Shown here piece by piece: positions 38,910 to 51,920 of a stretch of 64,000 nt of DNA. A program made the position numbers and the translations under genes. The notes beneath the pieces are model-generated. The model did not search any database. It was not told the DNA's origin and was given only the letters and a program-made list of their open reading frames with translations. Where the stretch lies: assembly GCA_013397115.1 (NCBI GenBank), contig VWZW01001281.1, forward strand, positions 250 to 64,249, in the 5' to 3' direction. Position 1 is the first letter of the stretch; each line of letters begins with the position of its first letter. This DNA comes from Edolisoma coerulescens (taxonomy: Eukaryota; Chordata; Aves; Passeriformes; Campephagidae).

Positions 38910-41900
38910 GACCTTTCTTAGATCCCAGTTTAGCTTTTGAATTGCTAATATCCTTCTACACGAAATATGCCTCTTAAGAGGTGTCAGGGCATTTATGGGT
39001 CTTTGTTCCTACATATATTCCCAGGCAAGGTGACAGCTGCACAACAAATGCATCGGTTATCTGGTTACCATTTCTGCTCAGCATGCAAAAATTACCCAGA
39101 AATTGCCACAGGTACCTTTTTTGACTTATGCCCTCTCCCTGTGCTTCCCTTCTCCTTTACCAAGTATATTTAATGGATTAGCAATGACATCCAGAGAGAT
39201 AAAAATGAACAACATGGAAAACAAGAACCTAAGAAACCCTGCTCACCTGGGTCAAGTGGCCAGACTTGCTTGTGGCTGTGCCCTCCCAGCGTTTGACCTG
39301 CAAACGTTGCACAGATGACACCGAGGGGCTTCATTCCCAGTAAAATCTGTGTATCAGGAGTTGCTCACATTACATCCAAAGGCACACCCACCATACATAT
39401 TACAGGAGCTCCAAACCCAAAGAAAACCAGCTGGAGCCCAAAGCACTTGGAGCAGTGAATAAAGCAAGAAAATACATTGCAGATGAGAGAAAGGAAGAGC
39501 CTTTGGAACCTGGGGGAGTAACAAAGATGCTACCTCTGCTTTTGTCTTGCCCAGGCAAAAACCCCATCTTGAAACAGCATAATCAGGAGTAACAACTTTG
39601 TACACAGGATGACTTGGAAGAAAGTAAGAACCAGTTAGTTCTTTTTTAGCTCTCCTACAATAGATGTTATCCTGGCATAATTTTAGACATTCCAAATTTT
39701 AGATATTCCAAATGTTGGTAAATGTCTTGTCAACAACTAAAAATTGCCGCTTCCTGGGAAAGCACATATAAGTTTTTAAGCAAGGTCTTATTATTAAAAA
39801 CCTCTCATATATAAACCTTGCTAAGATTGTGGTTTATTTTTGGGTTGTAATTTTTCATGCATTCTGATCACACAGATGTTTTTACAATTTAAATATCCTC
39901 CCTAAATTCTGTTTTCTACATTTATTCCAAACGTTTGATAGCACTTCTTTGACTTACATAATTTTCTAGATAGTGAAAAATGAACAGGCTGTTACTTTTA
40001 AATTTTTTTTTAAATATTTTATATATTTCCTGTTTCATAGCTGTTGCCAAGCTGTGTTTGGAAAGAATTTGTTCATTGACATTGAATAGCTGGCAATGTG
40101 TGAGAGAAAACAGTAGCAAAGGCAAGAAAAAAAATTACTAATCTACCCTTTCTGATACCAAGAAAAGTCAGAGGCTTCTGAATACTGGTAACTGATACAG
40201 AGAATATGAACCACCAAAGAATTCCAACTGCAATCTTGATGAAAAATCAAAGCACTTGGCTGAAAGGGAAGATAAGCAGAGTTTTTAGCAGATAACTGAG
40301 ATAGCTTTAGATTTCAGTTGTTCTTCCAGAGAACACAAAGTCACAGGTCTGCTGAAGAGGAGATAAAAAGGCTCAGCGTACCTACAGAATACTGGTGTCC
40401 TCATGTGGTATTCCCAAGGATATGTGAGATGTACTCTGAAGATGATCTGGCCAAGGAAGACAGTCCAGGCTCTCTGTTTCCTTCATGCTTTCCAAAAGAA
40501 TACACTAAATGGATAAAAATATTCCTGACATTAAGGATTACAAGCCAAGCTCGGAATCATAAAAATTGTTTAACAGAAAGTTGCAGAGAAACAATACAGG
40601 CTGCACCCAGAAAACAGTACAGGAAAATACCAGCTGGAATCTAACAGCAGAATATTCCCCTCAAAACCCCCAGCTTTATAAACTGCCAGCAGCCTTGCCT
40701 GTTGCATACTTGCTGTCCTGAGTGGCTTGGCTGCACCTGGGGGCTCCAGAACCTACTTTGGCATAGTTTTGATTTAATCTCCCAGGCACAGAGGAAAATT
40801 TTCACCCACACTTCTAACAAAGGGAATCAGAATGTAAGACATTGCTTTCTTTACGCATTACAATTATCCCAGAGCGTTTTTCCCTTCCCTTAGATGGAGG
40901 AACCAATCTTTTAATATTTTGCATCCTGTCCTTGTTTCTCTTCAAGTTCCTGACCCATTCTTTCTGCATTTTCCTGTACAGATACTAGTACAGCTGAGCA
41001 GGCTATTTTTCTAGGAGAAGAAAGAGGAAAATAAATCTAATTTTGCATCAAGTAAAGCATAACAAGTTACATCCTCCCGTAAAAGTGAAAACAATCAGGA
41101 TCTCATGCTGCTTGCAAAGCTGCCCCTTATTCTGAAAGCTGACTTGGTGCTTCTGCTTAATGTTTGTATACTGGAAACTGAATCAAAATAAGTTTAAAAG
41201 GCTGCCAAGCCTTTGCTCCCACCTTTCAGTAGAGGAGATGGAGCTGAAAGCAAGAGCAGAATGCATTGATGTTGGCATCTTGAAGGAATTTTCTCTCCAC
41301 AAAGAAAAAAGAAAAAGCAAAAACAGTCCTGTAAGCTGCGAAGATGAGAAAAAAATTGAAGAAATAAAACCAATGGCTTTGACAAGTAAATATAAAATAA
41401 ACTGTAAAACACAGGTAGAAATGGCAGACTCCTTCCAAATACTGAGAAGTGTGAATACTGTGAAAAAATAATTTAGAAAGTAATTTAGTTCAATGGTTAG
41501 GAATTGTTTACCTACCTGCATCTACTGCTGGTCCTCCTTTTCCATGTTTCTATTAATTCAGCAAAGTCGTATATGTTTGCAGAGGAAAAAAGCCTTGCTG
41601 TTATCACCCCTAGAGAAACTGCAGAGAGAATTCTGGTCTGTGTACATAAAGAGACAGGAGACTGTGGAAAGAAGTAAATGGGAAAAAACCATTTATTTGT
41701 TTTCTCCCACAATATAATTGATTTAAACATAAGGAAGTATAAAAAATTCAGTACATGGAAACTTAGGGAAGTATAATCAGCCCAATTGCTTAAGACCTTG
41801 TCTTGGAGGATTGACAGAATTTGATGCCAAAGCTACTGAATACTTTCAGCTTTGTAACAGTAAATATATAATTAACAGCAAACTGTTCTGTTGATCTTCT

Positions 41901-42978
41901 CTGTCACTTAAGTCTACCAGAGGGATAATGTAAAGAACCTTTTCTTCACCTTGTTCTTGATACGGTTTGGAACAATTAGATTAAAAATAAACAGAGCGTT
42001 TTTCCAAAAGCCTGCCATTGTTGATTTTCCACAGGAATGTCCTGGGTCCCATAAGCCAGGTGTTGCTGCGGTGTATTAGAAATGAAAGGCAGCAATTCAG
42101 GATCTGTATAAGCGACATTATGTACGCTACAGTGCCTCGCTGGGTTCGTGCAAAAGAGCTGCTTCCCAAAGCTTTAATTGGCACTTAGCTTCTTTTACAG
42201 CTTGTTTGCCCAGACAGCCTGCACCACGTAGCCAGTTAACGTGTAGCTGAGAGTACTATAAAGCACATCTTTACAGGAAATAGGAACATTCATTTGATAA
42301 TTGGCATGAAAACTTGGCCATATTAGATTTAAAAGTCATTAGTTTCGCATCTGTGAGATGCTGAGTGCTTTTTCATCTCTGGGCAGGCACAGCCACCAGG
42401 AGCCCTGGCTAAACTGCCTGGAGGCACCTGTTCCACGTGAGCTGCCTGGTGCTGAATGTGGCTACAGCCACTGCAGATGACAGAGGGGCATTGCCACCCT
42501 CCCAGCCCCAGCTGTATGCACAACCCCAACAACAGGTAGCCAGAGGTTTCTGAGTAGTGTGTTCCCCCATTCATGTTTCAAGATATTTCACAATAACTCC
42601 AGTTTGAGTGAGAAAGTGCAGTTTGGTTGCGGACCTAGAGATGCAGGAAGAGTAGCAAATACTTCAACCTGCAACAATCAGGAAACGCTTGTTCAATAAA
42701 CCCAAAATATGCCTTAGGAGCATGCTGAATGCTGAATATTTTGGACAAAAGTAAGAGGGGAAGTGCAGGGGAATGGGATGGCAGGCTTGGGTATGTGCAG
42801 ATGAAAAGATGGCTGCCCCCCAGAGATGGGACTTCATGGCTTCCAGACGGTGGGGGATTGACTACAACGTGTTTTGGTTCCTTGAGAATTATTGTTTCCC
42901 AATTCTTTCTTCTAAGAAACTTGGAATTCAATTCTTTACTAAAATTATGAACTAATAACATGTTTGTTATTTGTAAGT

Positions 42979-43006
42979 CGTACACGTGCATATGTACGTA
43001 TATATA
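42979..43006. repeat. 28-bp perfect alternating pyrimidine-purine tract
   Basis: Every step from C42979 to A43006 alternates pyrimidine and purine, including three CpG and several CA/TG steps, then passes into a TATAGATA-type repeat. Such tracts can favour left-handed or cruciform DNA. It contains near-palindromic arms CGTACA and TGTACG. Confidence 0.9.
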
Positions 43007-46000
43007 GATATAGATATACACATTTCAAAGACAGGTACATTTGGGTTTTGTTATGGTTTTGGTTTGTTGGGGTTTTTGTTTGAGTTTTTTTTAAAGGATG
43101 AGAAAAGTGATGGGGAAAGAGAGAAGAAAATAAATGTGCTTCCATAGAAAAAGCAGTTGTTCACTGCTGCTATTAAAATTCAGGTCCATTGCCAGAGAGA
43201 AATCAGTTGATCAAAGTGAAAAGTTTGCTTTTATTTTTTTAACTGAAAATATCCAGAAGAACTCTATGCATTAATAAACTGATATATTTAGTAAATTTTC
43301 ATTTTGCTGTTTATACTTTACACTGAACCACTCTCTCTCCCCTCCTCTTGCACTTACCAGTTCCAAGAGCAATCACTAGAGTCTTGCTTGCTAAGCAAGA
43401 TTCTTCTTTAAAAAAGGTATCCCTAAATAGTGATCGCTCATCACTATTGGTGGTGTTTTTAAACAGTCTGGAAGTATGGAGAAGATCTACGAACAAAGTG
43501 GGAAGATTCACAAGAAAATGTTATGAGTTTTAATGTCAATTAAGCTTAGCTTGCCTGAGTAAACCACAAGCATGTATTAAACAGCAATATGAGAGTGCAG
43601 AGAGTGCAGCAAAACAGTGCCCGCAGGTTGATACTGCATACCAATCTTAGCTGCTTCTGCCTTTTAACTTCATTCACTGCTGCCTTTTCACTCATGATTG
43701 AGGTGAAGGGATACATGCTATGAAGGGGTACAGCAAGTCTTTATAACCTTTTCTTCAAAGGGTGGATTTTACAGACCCGTCAAGACAGTTACAAGCACAT
43801 ACAATATTTCTTAATACGTTAAGGCTTGTGTAATGGATTACCACAGTTTTGACTAATTTACCTTCTAACAAAGCAATAACACACGGCTCTACAATGCACA
43901 CCACCTAGTTGGTGGAACTAAAAAAGTTCCTCAAAATGTGGTCTGCCACCCAACTCCAATGTAGAATCCACAAATTTCTTCTCATCTCTGCAGTACAATT
44001 TTCAAAAGGATTTTCAGAAGTATTTGCGTATGATGAATTGCGTACGACTATGGCAAAGGAATCATAATGTCTACATCCAAACTATCCAGCACATGTACCT
44101 AATAAATATCATAAACAAATACACCAGGGCTGCAAGCTTCTCTGTGATTCATACAAATGGATTTCCTAACTGAACCTGACAACTCTGCTGATTAGTCGAA
44201 TAAAGTGTCTTGGATAACACCGGTGTCGATAATTACATTTTCCAAATGGGACAGCTATATTTCAAGCTGAAAATGAATGTACAACTGCTGTCAGAGATCA
44301 TGAAAAAGCCTTTACAAGAGCTAACAAGAAAAGCAGGTATTTTATGAAAGACTAGCTCTTTTCTAGTCCTTGTTTATACTAGAGGTTTCTAGGGGATGCA
44401 CACTTTAGTCAATAGACACGTCAATGTATACGGCAAACTGCTGAGCAGGGCACAAGCTGCTGAGCTCTGCTGGGCACATGAACTCTGGAGGTGGCAACAC
44501 AGGCTAGCCAAGAGAGACACCAAACCTGCAAATGAGTCATCTTCTCTCCATCCCTCTGACCCACCCCCTTAAATTCCTCCCACGCCTGGGAAGCACAGTG
44601 TGCCCAAGAGACAGGACAAGGATGAAGGGCCAAGGCTGGAGACACTCACTGCAGCAACCTCGCCGCACAACGAGGGATGGGGGAGTGCATGGGCAGGGCA
44701 GTGAAGCGGCAGAAAAAGCTATGGGCCTTAGAAAAGCCTAGACAAATAAAATGTACAGAAAAATGTTAGGAACTGCTGGGTTATACAGTGCACTGAGAAA
44801 AGATGTGAACAGGCAGCCCCCATCAGAGAAGCTCTAGGATCTCAAAGGAGAGAAGCCAAAATCTGTAACGTTTCTGATGCCTGCTTGAAATATTGAGCTG
44901 CAGCCAAAGAGAACTAGAAAGCACTCAAACTGCTCAAGGGAGAATACTAAGATGAAAGAAGATACCATTAAGATAATTTTGCATACAGGAGATCTGTACA
45001 AGACAGCTCTTCCTCTAAAAGGAAGTAGCAATTTTGTAATCTTTAAAATTAATTTGGATACTCTCATTGCTTTTGCAGAAAGCTTTCCGGAGAAAATTGA
45101 AATGGAAAAGGGTTTTTAGAATTAAGAGTGATTTGAGATGATGTGACAATGTTCAAATGATGCTGTAACATTTGAAGAGTGAATTAGTCTCATTACCAGC
45201 CTCTTCTTTTTTTCACTAGCACTGAATTTTTAAGAGCAATTTTGCAAAAATTATCAGAAGTGTCCATTTATTTAATAGTGTCCTGCTATTTAAAAAGCTT
45301 TCATTGGCAATATAAAGAGTAAACTACTCGAGAACATGAAAACGAACAATTGTCAGTGGATTTGACATGATTCTAAAATTGAAAAAAAAATTAGTGAGAT
45401 GATTTCATGAATTCTCAGTTGTTCCAAAGAGTCTGTTTCAAACCAGTAACTAGCAAAATAAGCAAAATGTACTATGTTAGAGATTATTTTTCCCCAAAGC
45501 CCAAAATATTAAAATTGAGCCTACACATGTTTTGTGTTCTTTTGAACAGTAGAAAACAGCCATCAAAGAGGTGATGACTGCATCTTAGAAACAGAGACTG
45601 ATTGCTTTTCCCAACTAGCAGAATGAGTGCAGAACTTGAATTTTCTTTTTATGTGCCATTTCAACACGATGCAAAATGCCAACTTGTATAAAAGGGATAA
45701 ATATATGCAGTGCTGGGAAGCGAAAGCTGTGCTGGTCAGTGCACCAGCAATGGCACATCTTGGCCAAGGGAAAATCTGAACGTGGTACAGCTCCACCTAC
45801 TGAAGCAAGAAGAAACGATTGCAAGAGGTATAATTAGTCAGTGTAATGAACTGGTGCAACTGAGGTTCTGTGTGAACCCTGGAACAGACTTGACACAGCT
45901 GTCTGATCAGCACTTGTACTCCTGCTCAAGATCAGGTAGTATCAGATACAGTAAGCCAAACGAACGTCGTGGAAATCAATCAACTTGCCCTGTTTGAAGA

Positions 46001-46396
46001 AGCAGCTTGTTTTTGAAATTCCCAGTAATCTTAAAGAGTTCATTCCTGCCTTTTCTTATAGTGATTGTTTAGCATGAAAATCAAGGTTTATCACTTCAGA
46101 AGGATGCTGCTACTTGGTGTTTTTGATGAAGCAACAGATGCTCTGTTTATTCAAGGACCATGAAGTGAAAAAGCATTTGTGCACCCTTTTAGTGTACTTT
46201 TTTCATGTATGATGAAAACTAAAGAAAGGATTGACCAATGTGAAGTCCACTTTGAACTGGAGTAATACCAGGGAGGTTAAAAAAATGAACTTTAAAAAGA
46301 AATATAATCATGTAGCTACACTTTTAGCAAAAGATTAATCTCTTTAATCTAAGTACAGTAAGCATGAGTCAAATAGAGTATTTCAATGAATGCTGG

Positions 46397-46414
46397 TCTC
46401 TCTCTCTCCCTCTC

Positions 46415-46458
<44 letters not shown>

Positions 46459-46475
46459 CATATATATATATATGT
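46397..46475. repeat. Compound microsatellite, (CT)n then (TA)n
   Basis: About 50 bp of CT-rich dinucleotide repeat with a few CCC and TTT interruptions (46397-46447), passing directly into an alternating TA tract with one ACA break (to 46475). It is likely polymorphic in length. Confidence 0.95.
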
Positions 46476-49400
46476 GCCTTGTGGGTTCATAAGGTGGCTC
46501 AGAGCCAGAAATTCTGATTATTGCAGAAACCCTTAAGACAACAGGAGTTCAGACCAGTATTTCCTACACCTTGAGACCATGTTGACAGGGGAGAAATAAG
46601 TGAAAGATGTAGAAGCAGAAGTTCTTAATCAATAACTAGTGTTTAGCACTTACTAAGAAAAGCACAAACGAATGTGCAGCACAGCAGAACAAGGGTATGA
46701 ATAGCGTAAATGTTTCAGGCTACCTGAAAGATTCCTATAATTAGTCAAAATGACTCTCTGAGTCTGAAAGCAGGGATATCTAAATATTGGACCTGAAGCA
46801 ATGCAGTGTTCAAGAGCATGTCAGATATAATAGGTGGATGATGAGGCATTACTTTAGTCCAGAGGATTACCAGAGTCCAAACACCCACAGAGCACTGGCA
46901 ACAGCACAGCACTAAACATGCAGAACCTGGAATGCCAAAACCAAATGATATTTTTTAAAAAAGAACCTTTGTGGAGCATAAACCAAACAAGAAATGACAC
47001 TGATAATAACTGGGAATTGAACATATGCCTAATGTTTTCATGGTGTAATTAAACAACTTAAGTGCTGGAAAGATGATAGCTAAAAAGAAAACATTTACAT
47101 CAGTGGGTAGGGAATGTGGAGTCAGACTCCTTGAAAGGTAGACACGATTGTGAGCATCTTTGTACTGCATATAGTGTGTTTTGCTTGCCACTTGTCTGTG
47201 TGAAGGAATTTTCTTGACAAACACAGTCTGAAGTGCAGACTTGGATCCCAAGCCAGCAGGAACGTCAGGCGTGGGAGGAAAGTAGCTCAAAGGAAGGCAG
47301 TCCTGAAATAGCCAAGAATGGATGGAGATGGCAATTTCTGTGGACACAGAGAAACAAGACTTATAAATTGGATACTTATACCATGAGCCACCCCTTTTTC
47401 ATCTTTGATTCTTCTGGACTCAGTGAATGAAGAAAAAGATATATAAAAGCCAGGAATTCAAACCTCAGTATTCGGGTTGTTGAACAGTAATGACACCATT
47501 CAGCACAGGCTCATCTGAATCAACATGTTTCGTGGAGGAGCTGAAGAATGTGGAGAGCAGACTGGATTTAGCTGACATGAACAACAAACATGGCTCTTTG
47601 TGACATTTCCACTACTGAGCAAGTTACAGAAACAATTTATGAATTAAAGGCAATCAGGAATCAGTTGGATTCATATTTTTTTGCCTCACAGCTGCCTCTC
47701 CCCACTAAATAAAAAGATTTTGAAATAGCACACATTGCTTGAGGAAAAAAAGGAGCAGGTAAAGACCGACTGAACAGAGCTCTAAACCCTTGGGTGAGAG
47801 AGGTAATATATGGAGTTGATTAGAACTAATTTAATTCTAATATCGCTTTCTCAACTTGTAACAAATGTAAGAATGTAGCAGCACATTATAAGATCTGAAG
47901 AGATTCTGATTTCATAGTAAAATGAAGCAAAAAGGGGAAAATCAAATATGATACATTAAAAAAGAGAACTGGCAATAGGTACTTAAAATAGAACAAATCA
48001 CAGAAAAGTCCATTAAATATGACTGAGAACCAAGATAATGGGCTTAATATTTAAAAAGTGATTGAAAAAAGAAGGAACATGCAAATGAAATTAATACTAC
48101 CCTAAAACCCGATACGACTCCACAAATGATGGGAAAAGTGAATATTGTCACTATTCCACATATTTAGAACAGAAAAATAGTCAGTTTATTTTCAGAAGGA
48201 ATGATTTTTTGGTCCCTCAAAAATTATTTTAGTATTTACCTAGCATCTGCAGCGAGGATGGCTCTGGATGCTTATTGTTCCAGGAGACTCAGATCACAAC
48301 GTGGCATGAGCTGCGGTGGCATTGCAGCAGGGGCTCCAGCCTGCTGAAGAATTACAAGTGACTTTCAGAGGTCATCTAGAAGACACCAATTAACTTGCTG
48401 TATGCTGAAGAAGCTGAAAGGCTTAGGTTCCTGCAATCCTTTCTGATCCAGAGTGCTTTCCAATTCAAAGCAGAAAACCTGCAGCGACTCATTTTTTGAC
48501 ATTACTTAACAGGCAGCCACCTTGAGACTTCAAGTAATGAAAAGCAACTCCTCAGGGCAGGAGCTAAAGATTTCACTATGTTAATACCACAGCTCTTGAA
48601 CATTCACTTTCTTCAAGCCAGCAGTCTTTAACGTACCTCTTTATCCCTATAAGTTTGTGCTCAGCATTTTCCAAAATGTCACCCACACTTTGATATCGCT
48701 CCCCCTACCAAGTGTACCTTTCAAGTTTTATGTTTCTGCTTTCTACTGGGCTCAGCAGTTGACTTTAGATATACATTTGCAGCTTAAATGTTTACAAAAT
48801 TCACACAAATACTTGGATAAGTTGTGAATTTACCCAAAAGATGGTAGCAACTGTACAAATTGTTTACAGCTCAGATTGGAAAACTTTGCCTAGCAGAAAC
48901 AGTTAGTTTATTATTCTTAAGCAGTTATTATAAAAAAGCAGTTACCACAATTAGAAAAAGAAGTAGGAGAAATGCTAACACTGCTAGATAAAAAGTCATT
49001 ATCATGAACCCAAATATTTAAATATATATATATGTCATGCAAGAGAATTCCTTAAAAGAGCCCTTAGTCAAGCTCAGCAGGATACAAAAATAAAGGCACA
49101 GAGCAAAAATTACTTGTGACAGTAAATCCACTGGGAAAACATGAGACAGGAAAGAGGAAAGCCACGAGTTTGTGATCCAGTTTCAGAAGTTTGAGCTGGA
49201 AAGGCACGTTTTGTGATTGAAATCTAGTTTTAAGGACAGGCAAGGTCATCATCCAAAAAAACCCACAAATCATTTTTTTCCGATTCATATTGTTGGACTC
49301 ATTGGCTTGCTGGGTTTATAAAACCTACTACAAGGACTTTTTTGAAAAGTGCACTTGTTTGAAAATAGGTGTGAATCATTTATGAAATCCAGCTGTGTAT

Positions 49401-51898
49401 ATGACAGGTACAATCTGCACCTCACCCCGCAGCAAACAGGCAGATTACAAGCAGCGGGCAGGGAAAGAGCACTGGCCAAACACCTTTACCTTGAAAAGAC
49501 AGAAATAAGGTCAAGGTTAAACACTGAAAAATTTACTCCTGGACTCCACAGCTACAAAGGATGCAAGAAAATGTGCATCTAAACAGCAGTAAACTCAATC
49601 CTGATAAAAATGAATGACCAGATCAAAATAAAAATCAAGTCTGTTCATACACCACACAGGGAACAGCATGCCAACACTTGTAATTTATCACAAACAAAGA
49701 GGACTGGGAGCACGTTTTCCCCAGGACTTACGCAAAGCTGTTAGAGAAGCTGTGCCACCAGCATGTGTGTGTGTTAGACCTGAATCTATCTGACATAGGC
49801 TGAACACCCAGAAAACCCAGGACCACACTGTGCCATTTGTCTGGGTTTTGAAATTCTAATATCTTCTTTTGGATGAGCTGCATTTCGCACAAAGGAAGTA
49901 TTAGCAGAAGCTTTAGCAGAGCCCTTTTACTCAGACCTCCTCTACAAGACTCAGCAACATTTTACATATTATCACCTGTGGTGCAGACTGATAGGGCCAA
50001 TGATCGGTCTTTGCATTAAGGACCTGTGTTAACAACTTAGCTGCTAAATAATGGATTGCTTCAGCCTGTACACTTAGTCAGAGTCTCTCTATGCTGATAT
50101 CTGAGAGAGCTGGATCAGGTCCCAGCAGGAGTGGGAATCTGTCCACTAATTAGGCATAGAAAGATTTACTTCAGGAGCAATTCTGTGTAAATGACATGTT
50201 AAAAGATTAAGGGTCCCTTTTAAAAGATCTGCATAAATGACCTATAATCTTATGTGGCAACTTTTATACTCTTTGGAGACAAGGGGAAAAAAGGACCATA
50301 TTAAGGTGATATTTTGTACCATGTTTGCTGCCTTAGGTTGCAGTGACTGCCAAGCTTTTTTTTTTGTCACAGATGGTTACGCTTAAACAGACTTGCCTGC
50401 CAATGTGATTTGAACTTTACTTAAATTATAAGTCACCCCACCATCTAAGTCAATTCCCACCATGACAAAAAAGGTTATTTAAGCTTTCAAGTGCATTGGT
50501 TTGAAAATTAAAATATCCAAGAGTGCAACAATAATGCAAATCTGCTCACCTGAGTCTAGAGGAAATAAAAGAAGGCAAGTGATTTGCAGCTGCCTTCTCA
50601 GCTTGAAGAAATGTTCTCATCTGTGGGTCAAAACACAATAAGAGCTACCTGGTCTTCCAGTGATTGTCATCCTGGAAGGCTGAAATATTTAACACGTAAA
50701 TGAGTTTATTTGCAGTTCACAAAGTGAAAACTCTATTATAGCGAATATGAAGTGCATAATGAGCAAAGAAGACACAATCATCACAGAGTTATTAGACTGA
50801 AGTGTCCTAGGTGACCTCCACGTGCTTTGTGGAAAATTAGAGGATTTTGTAAATTTTCCTTGCAGCAAGTTTCTCAGATCCTTGCAAGGAAGCTTCAGTT
50901 AAGCATTTTCACTAGAGCTGAATCTAAGAAAAACAAACACTCCCTATACGTGGCTAGAAACAAGATAAGGGACTACTGGGGCTATGCAGGATGAAAATTT
51001 ACCAGTTGGAGGGATTTAATGATAGATGGGCAGGTCCAAGGCATAGCTGTCCTGCAGAATTACTAAATCACGGAGCAGGAACTGCTGTCCTGTGTGAAAA
51101 GAGTTGTAGTGAAAAGCAAGTTGGAAACTTGCTGGGAGAGACAGGGGCAGACTTGCTCCTCTGCCCTGCTTGTGTTGCTTTGTTAGCCCTTTCCTGGTCA
51201 CAGTTCTTGGCCAAACGCTTTGGGAAACTCACCACAAAGGACAAGGTTGTGCTTCCTGCCCACTGACTGTGGCTTCAGGCAGCCCTTCTCCCGTTTTCAG
51301 GGCGCTCTGCTCCACGACCAAAGAAAGATTCAGCCCCCCTTTTCTTCCTGTCTTTGTGCTCACTGGTGCTCCCTGCTGAAACCTGCAGCAAAGCATGGGA
51401 GAGTAGCATGGAGACTGTACACAGGGAACACCAGCAGCTGCCACAACTTTTCCACAGCTTTGCCTTTCATAACCTCAGTTCTTTTTATTTCTTCACAGCT
51501 TCCCTTGGTCACCAGGTACAGCGTTTCTGTTTAGTCTATTTCTGCTCCCTCTAGGCTCAACATTTCTAAGAAATTCCTTCGAGGAATTGAGAATCAGGAT
51601 TTATTGTCATATCTGACATGCTCTTGAAAGAAAAAAAATCCCACCAATTTTGAACTTTCTTTTAAAAGCATCACTGCATGGTGGTGCTATACAAAACCTG
51701 TCTGAAACCACACTTCTTATGGGTCTGAAGACACAAAAATACCACCAAAATAAATACAAAGATTAATCAGTAGATAAAGCATTCTCTATTTCCAGTGCTT
51801 TTTAAGAGCTCCTTTTTAAGAGGTGAACTTGCCTTTTTTTTTTATCCTCTAGGTAGTTCTTGTCAAAAATTCCTAGCTAACAGAGGCAGCAGATTAAC

Positions 51899-51920
51899 TT
51901 ATTTATTTATTTATTTATTT
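51899..51920. repeat. (TTAT)n tetranucleotide microsatellite
   Basis: About five and a half perfect TTAT units, then AAAACA. Confidence 0.9.

Larger units (their letters stand above)
34372..43357. other. Noncoding stretch with unproven exon-like segments
   Basis: AT-rich sequence with no named gene. A 108-codon plus-strand frame at 40318-40644 follows an acceptor-like CAG, a K/E-rich plus-strand frame ends at 41471, and a minus-strand exon-like segment lies at 41516-41609; none matches a family known to me. A short (AAAC)n tract is at 35842-35868, and a CpG-retaining patch is at 42069-42241. Confidence 0.45.

Noticed and set aside
41160..41471. 103-codon K/E-rich plus-strand frame
   Set aside because: Its content follows an A/G-rich composition, four overlapping minus-strand frames cover the same bases, and no family is recognised.
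43428..43450. 9-bp inverted repeat (AATAGTGAT / ATCACTATT)
   Set aside because: Short arms with a 5-base loop are common in 64 kb, and it lies in an otherwise ordinary stretch.
50544..50570. Very strong minus-strand acceptor and a GTGAGC donor six bases apart
   Set aside because: A 6-bp exon is implausible; reading on from the acceptor gives only a short hydrophobic frame.
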